Assembly: GCA_049322795.1 (NCBI GenBank) | Contig: JBMOQH010000011.1 | Location: 55,628 to 119,627, forward strand | Reading direction: 5' to 3' | Length of the DNA stretch: 64,000 nucleotides | From: Immundisolibacter sp049322795 | GTDB lineage: Bacteria; Pseudomonadota; Gammaproteobacteria; Immundisolibacterales; Immundisolibacteraceae | In this document: positions 41,048-50,923 of the stretch, one piece after another | How positions within the stretch are numbered: position 1 is the first letter of the stretch | Layout of the letters: every line of letters starts with the position of its first letter | The notes under the pieces: model-generated | What the model was told of the DNA's origin: nothing | Databases searched by the model: none | What the model saw: the letters and a program-made list of their open reading frames with translations, nothing else | Made by a program: the position numbers and the translations under genes

Positions 41048-41072
41048 GTGGGAGGCCCGCCTCGGGCCGAAT
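41048..41072 (+). repeat. REP-type element, copy 1 (upstream of isc promoter)
   Basis: GTGGGAGGCCCGCCTCGGGC followed by CGAAT. The same unit recurs at 43075-43100 with GCCCGCCCCCGGGC in the centre. The stem GCCCGCCTCGGGC / GCCCGCCCCCGGGC is palindromic. Such elements are common in gammaproteobacteria. Confidence 0.65.
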
Positions 41073-41129
41073 CCCTGTGCATCGCCCGCGCGTTTCGGGG
41101 CCGCGCCGCCCCACAGCCCGTACATGTCC

Positions 41130-41145
41130 TGTCGCCAACCCGACA
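41130..41145. promoter_or_regulatory. NifA upstream activator site of the isc operon
   Basis: TGTCGCCAACCCGACA matches TGT-N10-ACA, with five-base complementary ends (TGTCG / CGACA). It lies about 85 bp upstream of the sigma-54 promoter at 41230. Confidence 0.85.
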
Positions 41146-41229
41146 AACCGTACAGGCGACGCCGCCGGGGCAGTGGCCGTTTTCGATAATTGTTTTTCAT
41201 GTCATGCGGTTGCCGGCCAATCCCGGGGC

Positions 41230-41244
41230 TGGCACAGGGCTTGC
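41230..41244 (+). promoter_or_regulatory. Sigma-54 promoter of the isc operon
   Basis: TGGCACAGGGCTTGC is a perfect TGGCAC-N5-TTGC. It is 60 bp upstream of the iscS ATG. No IscR-type gene or obvious IscR site precedes the operon. Confidence 0.9.
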
Positions 41245-41304
41245 GAAAGCCGAATCGACCGCCGGCCGTCCCCCGCCGGCGACCCGTTCAAGGTGGACCG
41301 CACC

Positions 41305-42516
41305 ATGCTCGAACTTCCCGTGTACCTGGACTACGCCGCCACCACGCCCACCGACCCGCGCGTGGTGGCCAAGATGCTGCCCTACCTGCAGGAACACTTC
41401 GGCAACCCGGCCAGCCGCTCGCACCGGTTCGGCTGGGTGGCCGAGGAAGCGGTGACCGAGGCGCGCGCCGAGGTGGCGGCGCTGGTCGGCTGCGAGGCGC
41501 GCGAGATCGTCTGGACTTCCGGGGCCACCGAGTCGAACAACCTCGCCATCAAGGGCGCGGCGCAGTTCTACAAGGACCGCGGGCGCCACCTGGTGACCGT
41601 CACCACCGAGCACAAGGCGGTGCTCGACAGCATGCGGGCGCTGGAACGCGACGGCTGCGAGGTGACCTACGTTCCGCCAGACAGCAATGGCCTGCTGGAC
41701 CCGGATCGTTTCGTCGCCGCGCTGCGCCCGGACACGGTGCTGGCCTCGGTGATGCTGGTGAACAACGAGATCGGCGTGGTGCAGGACGTCGCCACCCTGG
41801 GCGCGCTGTGCCGCGAACGCGGCGTGCTGCTGCACGTCGACGCCGCCCAGGCCACCGGCAAGGTGCCGATCGATCTGTCCACCCTGCCGGTGGACCTGAT
41901 GTCGTTCTCGGCCCACAAGACCTACGGCCCCAAGGGCATCGGCGCGCTGTACGTGCGCCGCCAGCCGCGGGTGCGCCTGGAGGCGCAGATGCACGGCGGG
42001 GGTCACGAGCGCGGCCAGCGCTCGGGCACGCTGGCCACGCATCAGATCGCCGGCATGGGCGAGGCATTTCGCCTGGCGCGGCTCGAAATGGCCGCCGACA
42101 ACGCCCGCATCGCCGACCTGCACGAGCGCCTCAAGCGCGGCCTGATGGCGCTCGACGCCGTGCACCTGAACGGCGACGCCGTGCAGCGCGTGCCGCACAA
42201 CCTGAACCTGAGCTTCGCCTTCGTGGAGGGCGAGTCGCTGATGATGGCGATCAAGGACATCGCCGTCTCGAGCGGCTCGGCCTGCACCTCGGCCAGCCTC
42301 GAACCCTCCTACGTGCTGCGCGCGCTCGGCCTGCCGGACGAACTCGCCCACAGCTCCATCCGCTTCAGCCTGGGCCGCTTCACCACCGAAGCCGAAGTGG
42401 ACTTCGCCATCGCCGAACTCACGCGCCAGGTCGGCCGCCTGCGCGAGCTGTCGCCGCTGTGGGACATGCACCAGCAGGGCATTGATCTGAACAGCGTGCA
42501 GTGGGCCACGCACTGA
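41305..42516 (+). CDS. iscS: IscS-type cysteine desulfurase under nif control
   Basis: 403 residues from the ATG giving MLELPVYLDYAATTPTDPRV. The PLP Lys is in SFSAHKTYGPKGIGALY, and the mobile-loop Cys in SSGSACTSASLEPSYVL. The C-terminal end GIDLNSVQWATH matches IscS, not NifS. It provides sulfur for clusters built on IscU. It is the first gene of the nif-controlled isc operon, and no nifS is in the window. Confidence 0.94.
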   Translation: MLELPVYLDYAATTPTDPRVVAKMLPYLQEHFGNPASRSHRFGWVAEEAVTEARAEVAALVGCEAREIVWTSGATESNNLAIKGAAQFYKDRGRHLVTVTTEHKAVLDSMRALERDGCEVTYVPPDSNGLLDPDRFVAALRPDTVLASVMLVNNEIGVVQDVATLGALCRERGVLLHVDAAQATGKVPIDLSTLPVDLMSFSAHKTYGPKGIGALYVRRQPRVRLEAQMHGGGHERGQRSGTLATHQIAGMGEAFRLARLEMAADNARIADLHERLKRGLMALDAVHLNGDAVQRVPHNLNLSFAFVEGESLMMAIKDIAVSSGSACTSASLEPSYVLRALGLPDELAHSSIRFSLGRFTTEAEVDFAIAELTRQVGRLRELSPLWDMHQQGIDLNSVQWATH

Positions 42517-42543
42517 ACCTCACCCCCACCCCGGAGAATCCCC

Positions 42544-42948
42544 ATGGCCTATAGCGATCGCGTGCTCGACCACTACGAGAACCCGCGCAACGTCGGCAGC
42601 CTAGACGTGGAAGACCCGCAGGTCGGCACCGGCATGGTCGGCGCGCCGGCCTGCGGCGACGTCATGCGCCTGCAGATTCGCGTCGACGAGGACGGCGTCA
42701 TCGCCGATGCCCGCTTCAAGACCTACGGCTGCGGCAGCGCCATCGCGTCGAGTTCGCTGGTGACCGAGTGGCTCAAGGGCCGCACGCTCGACGAGGCGCT
42801 CGAAATCCAGAACACCGCCATCGCCGAGGAGCTGGCCCTGCCGCCGGTGAAGCTGCACTGCTCGGTGCTGGCCGAGGACGCCATCCGCGCCGCCATCGAC
42901 GACCTGCGCGCCAAGCAGGAGGCCCCGGCCACCGCCGGTGAAGCCTGA
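42544..42948 (+). CDS. iscU: IscU scaffold protein
   Basis: 134 residues with the three Cys in GAPACGDVM, TYGCGSAIAS and LHCSVLAED, and the HscA-binding motif LPPVK. The scaffold Asp is in ACGD. A C-terminal tail (KQEAPATAGEA) is a little longer than usual. It is 28 bp after iscS. It lacks the extra NifU ferredoxin and C-terminal domains. Confidence 0.95.
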   Translation: MAYSDRVLDHYENPRNVGSLDVEDPQVGTGMVGAPACGDVMRLQIRVDEDGVIADARFKTYGCGSAIASSSLVTEWLKGRTLDEALEIQNTAIAEELALPPVKLHCSVLAEDAIRAAIDDLRAKQEAPATAGEA

Positions 42949-42989
42949 ATCATGGTGGCGGTCTCTTTCATTGGTGCGGGCGAGCTGCT

Positions 42990-43100
42990 TGCGGGCGGCG
43001 TCTCGGGTACCCGGAGGATTCGCGGCGAGGGCGCCGCTCCCACGGGCGCCGCTCCCACGGTCCGGATCCCCGGTGTGGGAGGCCCGCCCCCGGGCCGAAT
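42990..43100. repeat. REP-type repeat cluster between iscU and erpA
   Basis: The 199-bp gap between the genes holds a GCGGGCGAGCTGC...GATTCGCGGC unit, two tandem 15-bp copies of GGGCGCCGCTCCCAC (43029-43058), and the GTGGGAGGCCCGCC element at 43075-43100 also seen at 41048. These are palindromic REP-like units. They could influence the message ratio of iscSU to the genes downstream. Confidence 0.6.
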
Positions 43101-43147
43101 CGCCGGCGCCGCCGCGCTTCGGTAACGATCTGCCAAGGACATCTCCC

Positions 43148-43489
43148 ATGAACGACATCGCATCGCCACTGCAGTTCACCAGCGCCGCCGCCGGCAAGGT
43201 GCGCACGCTGCTCGACGAGGAAGGCAACCCGGCGCTCAAGCTGCGCGTGTTCGTCGCCGGTGGCGGCTGCTCGGGCTTCCAGTACGGTTTCTCCTTCGAC
43301 GAGACCGCCGCCGACGACGACACCGCGGTGGAGCGCGACGGCGTCACCCTGCTGGTGGACGCCATGAGCATCCAGTACCTCGGCGGCGCCGAAATCGACT
43401 TCCAGGAGGATCTGTCCGGCGCGCGCTTCGTCATCAAGAACCCCAACGCCGCCAGCACCTGCGGCTGCGGCAATTCGTTCACCGTCTGA
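43148..43489 (+). CDS. erpA: ErpA-like A-type Fe-S carrier
   Basis: 113 residues from the ATG giving MNDIASPLQFTSAAAGKVRT. Cys are in VAGGGCSGFQYGF and NPNAASTCGCGNSFTV, the ErpA signature. It transfers clusters from IscU to targets. In most gammaproteobacteria erpA is not in the isc operon, so this placement is a feature of this nif-controlled copy. It is 14 bp before iscA. Confidence 0.88.
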   Translation: MNDIASPLQFTSAAAGKVRTLLDEEGNPALKLRVFVAGGGCSGFQYGFSFDETAADDDTAVERDGVTLLVDAMSIQYLGGAEIDFQEDLSGARFVIKNPNAASTCGCGNSFTV

Positions 43490-43502
43490 AGGAGCGTCAG
43501 CC

Positions 43503-43826
43503 ATGGCCGTGACCCTCACCGAGGCCGCCGCCCGCCACGTGCAAAAGGCGCTGAGCCACCGCGGCCGCGGCGTCGGCCTGCGCCTGGGCGTGCGCCCGAG
43601 CGGCTGCTCGGGCCTGTCCTACCTGCTTGAGTTCGCCGACCAGGCGCAGCCGGACGACCTGCGTTTCGAAAGCGGCGGCGTCACCGTGTTGGTGGACCCG
43701 GCCAGCCTGATCCACGTCGACGGCACGCGGCTCGACTTCGTGCGAGAGGGCCTCAACGAAGGTTTCAAGTTCGACAACCCCAACGCGCGCGGCGAATGCG
43801 GCTGCGGCGAGAGCTTCAGCGCCTGA
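43503..43826 (+). CDS. iscA: IscA A-type Fe-S carrier
   Basis: 107 residues with RPSGCSGLSYLLEF and NPNARGECGCGESFSA, the three-Cys A-type pattern. It follows the ErpA-like gene, so two A-type carriers are encoded in tandem. It is 6 bp before hscB. Confidence 0.92.
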   Translation: MAVTLTEAAARHVQKALSHRGRGVGLRLGVRPSGCSGLSYLLEFADQAQPDDLRFESGGVTVLVDPASLIHVDGTRLDFVREGLNEGFKFDNPNARGECGCGESFSA

Positions 43827-43831
43827 ACGCC

Positions 43832-44377
43832 ATGGAAACGGCCGACTGCTTCGCCCTGCTCGGCCTGCCGCGGCGCTTCGCGCTGGACGGCGCGCAGCTC
43901 GACGGCGCCTACCGCGAGCGGGCCCGCCACAGCCACCCGGACCGTCACCGTCTGGCGGACGCGGCGGCGCAGGCCGCGGCGCTGGGCGCCGCCACCGCGC
44001 TCAACGACGCCTACCACACGCTGAAGGACCCCGGTCGGCGCGCCGCCCACCTGCTGCGGCTGCGCGGCATCGACAGCGAGCGCGCGCGCCCGGCGCCGAC
44101 GCTGCTGATGCAGCAGATGCAATGGCACGAGGCGCTGCAAGCGGCCCGTGCCGACGGTGACGCCGCCGCGCTGCGGGCGCTCGGCGCGGAACTGCGGGCG
44201 CGCCTTTACGCCTGCACCGATCGCCTGGCGACCGCGCTCGACACCGCCACGGACCCCGCCGTTGACCCCACCGTCGACATGGCCGGCACCGACGCCGGCG
44301 CCTGTCTGCTCGAGTTCGGCGCGCTGCGCCGGCTGCTCGAGCTGCTGGCGGCGGCCGACGAGGAGGTCGACGCCTGA
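43832..44377 (+). CDS. hscB: HscB J-domain co-chaperone
   Basis: 181 residues from the ATG giving METADCFALLGLPRRFALDG. The HPD motif is in ARHSHPDRHRL, and the C-terminal IscU-binding helices follow. It stimulates HscA ATPase during cluster transfer. The stop overlaps the hscA ATG (TGATG). About 15 residues longer than some relatives, due to an insert near 135-150. Confidence 0.9.
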   Translation: METADCFALLGLPRRFALDGAQLDGAYRERARHSHPDRHRLADAAAQAAALGAATALNDAYHTLKDPGRRAAHLLRLRGIDSERARPAPTLLMQQMQWHEALQAARADGDAAALRALGAELRARLYACTDRLATALDTATDPAVDPTVDMAGTDAGACLLEFGALRRLLELLAAADEEVDA

Positions 44378-46233
44378 TGGCCCTGTTGCAGATCGCCGAG
44401 CCCGGCCAGAGCACCGTCCCGCACCAGCATCGCCTGGCGGTGGGCATCGACCTCGGCACCACCCACTCGCTGGTGGCCACCGTGCGCGACGGCCTGCCAA
44501 CCGTGCTGGCGGATGCCGACGGCGCCTGCCTGCTGCCGTCGGTGGTGCGCTACGGCGCCGGCGGCGCGGTGTGTGTCGGCGCGGCGGCGCGCGCCGCGCT
44601 GGCGGACGACCCGGCCAACACCATCGCCTCGGTCAAGCGCCTGATGGGGCGCGGCCTCGCCGACCTGCCGGTGCTGCCGCCCTGCCGGCTGCTGGACGGC
44701 CCCGGCATGGTGCAGATCGCCACTGCCGGCGGCGTCAAGAGCCCGGTCGAGGTGTCGGCCGACATCCTGCGCTGCCTGCGCGGACGGGCCGAGGCGGCAC
44801 TCGGCGGCGAGCTGCTCGGCGCCGTCATCACCGTGCCGGCCTATTTCGACGAGGCGCAGCGCCAGGCCACCAAGGACGCCGCGCGCCTGGCCGGCATCGA
44901 GGTGCTGCGCCTGCTGGCCGAGCCGACCGCCGCCGCGCTGGCCTATGGCCTGGACCGCGGCAGCGAGGGCCTGTACGCCGTCTACGACCTGGGCGGCGGC
45001 ACCTTCGACATCTCCGTGCTGCGCCTGACCGGTGGCGTGTTCGAGGTGCTGGCGGTCAGCGGCGATGCCTCCCTTGGCGGCGACGATTTCGACCGCGCGC
45101 TGGCCGACTGGCTGGCCGAACGCGCCGGCCTGTCGGCACCGGACCCGGCCCAGCGCCAGGCGCTGCTGGGCATCGCCCGCGCCGCCAAGGAGGCGCTCAG
45201 CAGTCAGGCGCAGGTGACGCTGCTGCAGCCCCTGCCGGGCGGCGCCGTGCTGGACCTGACGCTCGACCGGTCGCAGTTCGAGGGCCTGACCGGGCATCTG
45301 GTCGAGCGCACCCTGCCGCCGGTGCGCCGGGCGCTGCGCGATGCCGGCGTCGACGCCGCGGCTGTCCAGGGCGTGGTGCTGGTCGGCGGCGCCACGCGCA
45401 TGCCGGCCATCCGCGCCGCGGTGCAGGGTTTCTTCGGCCGCCCGCCGCTGACCGACCTCGACCCCGACGCGGTGGTGGCCACCGGCGCGGCGCTGCAGGC
45501 CGATGCGCTGGCCGGCAACCGCAGCGACGACTGGCTGCTGCTGGACGTGATCCCGCTGTCGCTGGGCATCGAGACGCTCGGCGGCCTGACCGAGAAGATC
45601 ATCCCCCGCAACAGCACCCTGCCGGTGGCGCGCGCGCAGGACTTCACCACCTTCAGGGACGGCCAGACCGCCATCGCCATCCAGGTGCTGCAGGGCGAGC
45701 GCGAGCGGGCCGACCAGTGCCGGGCGCTGGCGCGTTTCGAGCTGCGCGGCATCCCGCCCATGCCGGCGGGTCTTGCCCGCGCGCGCGTCACCTTCCAGGT
45801 GGACGCCGACGGCCTGCTGCGGGTGAGCGCGCTCGAGCAGACCTCCGGCGCGGCCGCCGAGGTGACCGTGAAGCCGGCCTATGGCCTCGACGAGGCCACC
45901 ATCGCCGCCATGCTGGCCGATGCCCGCGCCCATATCGCCGACGACGCCGATGAACGGCGCCTGCGCGAGCTGACGGTGGAAGGCGAGCGCCTGCTGCTGG
46001 CCAGCGCCGCGGCGCTCGAGGCCGACGGCGAGCGCCTGCTGGACGGCATCGAACGCGCCGCCATCGTCGCGGCGCTCGACGCGCTGCGCGGCGCGCTCGG
46101 GGAGGGCCGGGTGGACGCCATCCGCGGCGCCATGGACGCGCTCGACGCCGCCACGAGCGACTTTGCCGCCCGGCGCATGGACGCCGCCGTGCACGGCGCG
46201 CTGGCCGGCCGCCACCTGTCGGCGCTGCCCTGA
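44377..46233 (+). CDS. hscA: HscA, Hsp70-type chaperone for Fe-S assembly
   Basis: 618 residues. The nucleotide-binding domain has VGIDLGTTHSLVATV, YDLGGGTFDISVLRL and LVGGATRMPAIRAAV. The substrate-binding domain has DVIPLSLGIETLGGLTEKII. It acts on the LPPVK motif of IscU. It overlaps hscB, and its TGATG overlap leads directly to fdx. Confidence 0.95.
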   Translation: MALLQIAEPGQSTVPHQHRLAVGIDLGTTHSLVATVRDGLPTVLADADGACLLPSVVRYGAGGAVCVGAAARAALADDPANTIASVKRLMGRGLADLPVLPPCRLLDGPGMVQIATAGGVKSPVEVSADILRCLRGRAEAALGGELLGAVITVPAYFDEAQRQATKDAARLAGIEVLRLLAEPTAAALAYGLDRGSEGLYAVYDLGGGTFDISVLRLTGGVFEVLAVSGDASLGGDDFDRALADWLAERAGLSAPDPAQRQALLGIARAAKEALSSQAQVTLLQPLPGGAVLDLTLDRSQFEGLTGHLVERTLPPVRRALRDAGVDAAAVQGVVLVGGATRMPAIRAAVQGFFGRPPLTDLDPDAVVATGAALQADALAGNRSDDWLLLDVIPLSLGIETLGGLTEKIIPRNSTLPVARAQDFTTFRDGQTAIAIQVLQGERERADQCRALARFELRGIPPMPAGLARARVTFQVDADGLLRVSALEQTSGAAAEVTVKPAYGLDEATIAAMLADARAHIADDADERRLRELTVEGERLLLASAAALEADGERLLDGIERAAIVAALDALRGALGEGRVDAIRGAMDALDAATSDFAARRMDAAVHGALAGRHLSALP

Positions 46234-46571
46234 TGCCGACCATCACCGTCCTGCCGCACGCCGAGACGTGCCCGCAGGGCACGCGCTTCGAGGCGCGCCC
46301 CGGCGAGCTGCTGTGCGATGCGCTGGCGGCGCATGGCGTCGCCATCGAGCACGCCTGCGCCAAGGCCTGCGTGTGCACCACCTGCCATGTGCTGGTGCGT
46401 GAGGGCTTCCGCTCGCTGCGCGCCGCCAGCGACGACGAGGAAGACCAGCTCGGCCGCGCCTGGGGACTCGAAGCCTGCTCGCGCCTGTCGTGTCAGGTGC
46501 GCATCGGTCAGGCGGACCTGACGGTCGAGATTCCCCGCTACACGCTCAATTACGCCCGGGAATCGGCATGA
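46233..46571 (+). CDS. fdx: Isc-type [2Fe-2S] ferredoxin (Fdx)
   Basis: 112 residues with HACAKACVCTTCHVL (C-x5-C-x2-C) and the fourth ligand in RLSCQVRIG, the adrenodoxin-type Isc ferredoxin. It supplies electrons for persulfide reduction. Its stop overlaps the iscX start region by 4 bp (ATGA). Confidence 0.94.
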   Translation: MPTITVLPHAETCPQGTRFEARPGELLCDALAAHGVAIEHACAKACVCTTCHVLVREGFRSLRAASDDEEDQLGRAWGLEACSRLSCQVRIGQADLTVEIPRYTLNYARESA

Positions 46572-46762
46572 AATGGACCGACAGCCAGGCCCTCGCCGAG
46601 GCGCTGGCCGAGCAGTACCCGCAGGTCGACCCGCGCCGTGTGCGCTTCACCGAGCTGCGCGCCTGGGTGCTGGCGCTGCCGGACTTCGACGACGTGCCCG
46701 AGCGCTGCGGCGAGCGGGTGCTGGAGGCCGTCCAGCAGGCGTGGATCGAGACATCCGATTAG
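46568..46762 (+). CDS. iscX: IscX
   Basis: 64 residues starting MKWTDSQALAEALAEQYPQV, then VRFTELRAWVLALPDFDDVP, the IscX signature with acidic surface. It binds IscS and tunes the rate. It is the last isc gene. Repeat copy C begins 7 bp after its stop, with the terminator-like hairpin first. Confidence 0.94.
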   Translation: MKWTDSQALAEALAEQYPQVDPRRVRFTELRAWVLALPDFDDVPERCGERVLEAVQQAWIETSD

Positions 46763-46768
46763 GGAGAT

Positions 46769-46915
46769 GCCGAAAAATCCCGTCGCCGGGATTTTTCGGC
46801 TCGCCGCATCGCGGTGCATGCCCGCGATGCGCTCCCTGCATCAATAGCTTGCGCCATTGATCCAGGCCGGGGCGTCCTGCCCCGGAGGGGAAGCGCTGAA
46901 CAAATCGGCGCTTCC
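46769..46915 (-). repeat. Five-hairpin dispersed repeat, copy C
   Basis: 147 bp in the opposite orientation to A, B and D. The terminal hairpin (46769-46800) is a perfect 13-bp stem, GCCGAAAAATCCC / GGGATTTTTCGGC. It then has GCATCGCGG/CCGCGATGC, ATCAA/TTGAT, CCGGGGC/GCCCCGG, and GAAGCGC/GCGCTTC hairpins. It follows iscX directly and probably terminates the isc message. Its outer pairs differ from A and B but still pair. Confidence 0.85.
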
Positions 46916-46959
46916 CCGGTCCTCGCGTGGGCTGTCGAGCGCCCCTGGGATTGGCAGCG

Positions 46960-47035
46960 CGGCGCTCGTGGATCAACGGCTTGCGCCGCTGATCCCGGCT
47001 CGGCCATCTGGCCCCGGCGTGAAGGCGCCGGGTAG
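46960..47035 (-). repeat. Degenerate partial copy of the five-hairpin repeat
   Basis: About 45 bp after copy C the sequence GGATCAACGGCTTGCGCC...GATCC recurs, with a following GCCCCGG-like hairpin. It shares the middle of the element but lacks the terminal hairpin. Copies C and this one lie in tandem between iscX and dnaG. Confidence 0.5.
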
Positions 47036-47093
47036 ACCCGCGCTTCGTCAGCGCGCCTTTCGCGGCCCGTCCGGGCGCGCTATCGTGCGCGGC

Positions 47094-48836
47094 ATGAGCG
47101 GCCGCATCCCCGACGACTTCATCGACGCCGTTCTGGCGCGGACCGACATCGCCGAGCTTGTCGGTGCGCGCGTGCCGCTGCGCCGCAGCGGTCGCGAACT
47201 GGCCGGGCGCTGCCCGTTCCACGAGGAAAAAACCCCGTCCTTCACCGTGAGCCCGCAAAAGCAGTTCTATCACTGCTTCGGTTGCGGGGCGCACGGCACG
47301 GCGATTGGCTTTCTGATGGCGCTCGACCGCCTCGATTTTCGCGAGGCGGTAACCGAACTCGCCCAGCGCGCCGGCATGACGCTGCCCGAGGAGGCGGCCT
47401 CGTCCCACGCGCAGTCGGGGCCGCCGCTGGCGCCGCTGTACGAGGTACTGGCGGCGGCGAGCGCCTTCTATCAGAAGCAGCTGCGCCGTCATCCGGCCGC
47501 CGCGGCGGCGATTGAATACCTCAAGAGCCGCGGTCTCGACGGGGCCATCGCCGCGCGTTTTCACCTGGGATTCGCCGCCGATGAGTGGGACAACCTGAAG
47601 CGCGCGCTCGCGCCGCGTTACGGGGAAGAACTGCTGCGCCAGGCCGGCCTGCTGACCGGCGATGACGAGCGACGTGGCTACGACCGTTTTCGCGGCCGCA
47701 TCCTGTTTCCGATCGAGGATCGTCGTGGGCGGGTGATCGGCTTCGGTGGACGCATCCTCGGCGCGGGCGAACCGAAATACCTCAACTCCCCGGAAACGCC
47801 CGTGTTCCACAAGGGCCGTGAGTTGTTTGGCCTGCCGAACGTCCTCGCCCATGCCCGCAATCCGGACGCGCTGCTGGTGGTCGAGGGCTACATGGACGTG
47901 GTGATGCTGGCCCAGCATGGCATCGACAAGGCCGTGGCCGTGCTCGGCACCGCGCTCACGGTGGACCATCTCAAGAGCGCGTTTCGGCTCACGCCGCGCG
48001 TCATCCTGTGTTTCGATGGCGACAACGCCGGCCGTCGTGCCGCCGAGCGGGCGGTCGATACCGCGCTGCCGGAACTCACCGACGGCCGCGAACTGCGCGT
48101 GCTGTTCCTGCCGCAGGGCGAGGATCCGGATTCGCTGGTGCGCCGTGTCGGCAAGGAGGCCTTTCTGGCGCTGACGCAAGAGGCTTCGCCGGTATCCCAC
48201 TACCTGCTGCGCCGCTTGCAGGACGATGTCGATCTGGGCTCGGCGGAAGGCCGCGCCCGCCTGTCGGCACTCGCGCAGCCGCTGCTGGAAAAGCTGCCGG
48301 CGGGCACTTTTCGCGACCTGCTGGCGGACGAGATCGGACGCCTCGTCGGGCGCAGCGCGCCCGTCGCGACAGCGCAGCGACGCGCCCAGGCGCCGCGCAG
48401 ACAGGCGGGCGGACGCCGCCCCTCGCTGGTGCGCCGCGCCATCCTGCTGCTGGCGCACTACCCGCAGCTCGCGGCGGAACTCGGCGCGCCGGAAGCACTC
48501 GAAACGATAGACCGCCCGGGCGTGGACGTGCTGTGTCGTCTGCTGCGTGCCATCGGCAGCCTGCGCCAGCCGCGTCTGGACCACTTGATCGAACTGTGGC
48601 GGGACAGCGAGGACGGCGCCACCTTGTCGCGCATCCTCGCCGGCAGCGAGCTGGTGCCGGAGGCGCCCGAGCAGGCGGCAGCCGAGCTGCGACAGATCGC
48701 CAGCGGGCTGCGGTCGCAGACCGAGCGCGCGCAGCTTGGCGCCTTGTTGCGCGACGCGGCGCCCAGCCGGCTCGATCCGCAGCAGAAGGCGGCGGTGCTC
48801 GCGCTCTTGAAACCGCAACGCAAAACCCCGACCTGA
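47094..48836 (+). CDS. dnaG: DnaG primase
   Basis: 580 residues from the ATG giving MSGRIPDDFIDAVLARTDIA. The zinc-binding domain has CPFHEEKTPSFTV and YHCFGCGAHG. The TOPRIM domain has VVEGYMDVVMLAQHG and ILCFDGDNAGRRAAER. The C-terminal helicase-binding domain ends the protein. It makes replication primers. With rpoD behind it this is the usual gammaproteobacterial macromolecular-synthesis neighbourhood. Confidence 0.97.
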   Translation: MSGRIPDDFIDAVLARTDIAELVGARVPLRRSGRELAGRCPFHEEKTPSFTVSPQKQFYHCFGCGAHGTAIGFLMALDRLDFREAVTELAQRAGMTLPEEAASSHAQSGPPLAPLYEVLAAASAFYQKQLRRHPAAAAAIEYLKSRGLDGAIAARFHLGFAADEWDNLKRALAPRYGEELLRQAGLLTGDDERRGYDRFRGRILFPIEDRRGRVIGFGGRILGAGEPKYLNSPETPVFHKGRELFGLPNVLAHARNPDALLVVEGYMDVVMLAQHGIDKAVAVLGTALTVDHLKSAFRLTPRVILCFDGDNAGRRAAERAVDTALPELTDGRELRVLFLPQGEDPDSLVRRVGKEAFLALTQEASPVSHYLLRRLQDDVDLGSAEGRARLSALAQPLLEKLPAGTFRDLLADEIGRLVGRSAPVATAQRRAQAPRRQAGGRRPSLVRRAILLLAHYPQLAAELGAPEALETIDRPGVDVLCRLLRAIGSLRQPRLDHLIELWRDSEDGATLSRILAGSELVPEAPEQAAAELRQIASGLRSQTERAQLGALLRDAAPSRLDPQQKAAVLALLKPQRKTPT

Positions 48837-48847
48837 CGGTCCTTGGT

Positions 48848-48853
48848 TATAAT
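48848..48853 (+). promoter_or_regulatory. Possible -10 box for rpoD
   Basis: A perfect TATAAT lies 34 bp upstream of the rpoD ATG, in the dnaG-rpoD gap. No good -35 box is visible at the proper distance. It may be an internal promoter of the operon. Confidence 0.4.
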
Positions 48854-48887
48854 TCCCTGTTCCGCGCAAATCGCTTCGAGGTGTCCC

Positions 48888-50747
<1,860 letters not shown>

Positions 50748-50772
50748 AGCCGGCTGCGGGCCGTACCTCTCA

Positions 50773-50797
50773 CCGGTCCCGCCCCGCGCGGGACCGG
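50773..50797. terminator. GC-rich hairpin after rpoD
   Basis: CCGGTCCCG and CGGGACCGG make a 9-bp stem with a 7-nt loop, 25 bp after the rpoD stop and 12 bp before the tRNA. It has no T-run. It may be a weak terminator or the processing site of the tRNA leader. Confidence 0.5.
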
Positions 50798-50809
50798 CCC
50801 TGCTCGAAC

Positions 50810-50883
<74 letters not shown>

Positions 50884-50923
50884 CTCCTTGACGCGCTGCA
50901 ACGCGAGCTTGCCCATCCGACTC

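Noticed and set aside
41305..42516. nifS
   Set aside because: The C-terminal end and the following iscU-hscB-hscA-fdx-iscX order show IscS, even though the promoter is of nif type.
42990..43100. CRISPR-like short repeats between iscU and erpA
   Set aside because: Only two tandem 15-bp units and other REP palindromes, without regular spacers.
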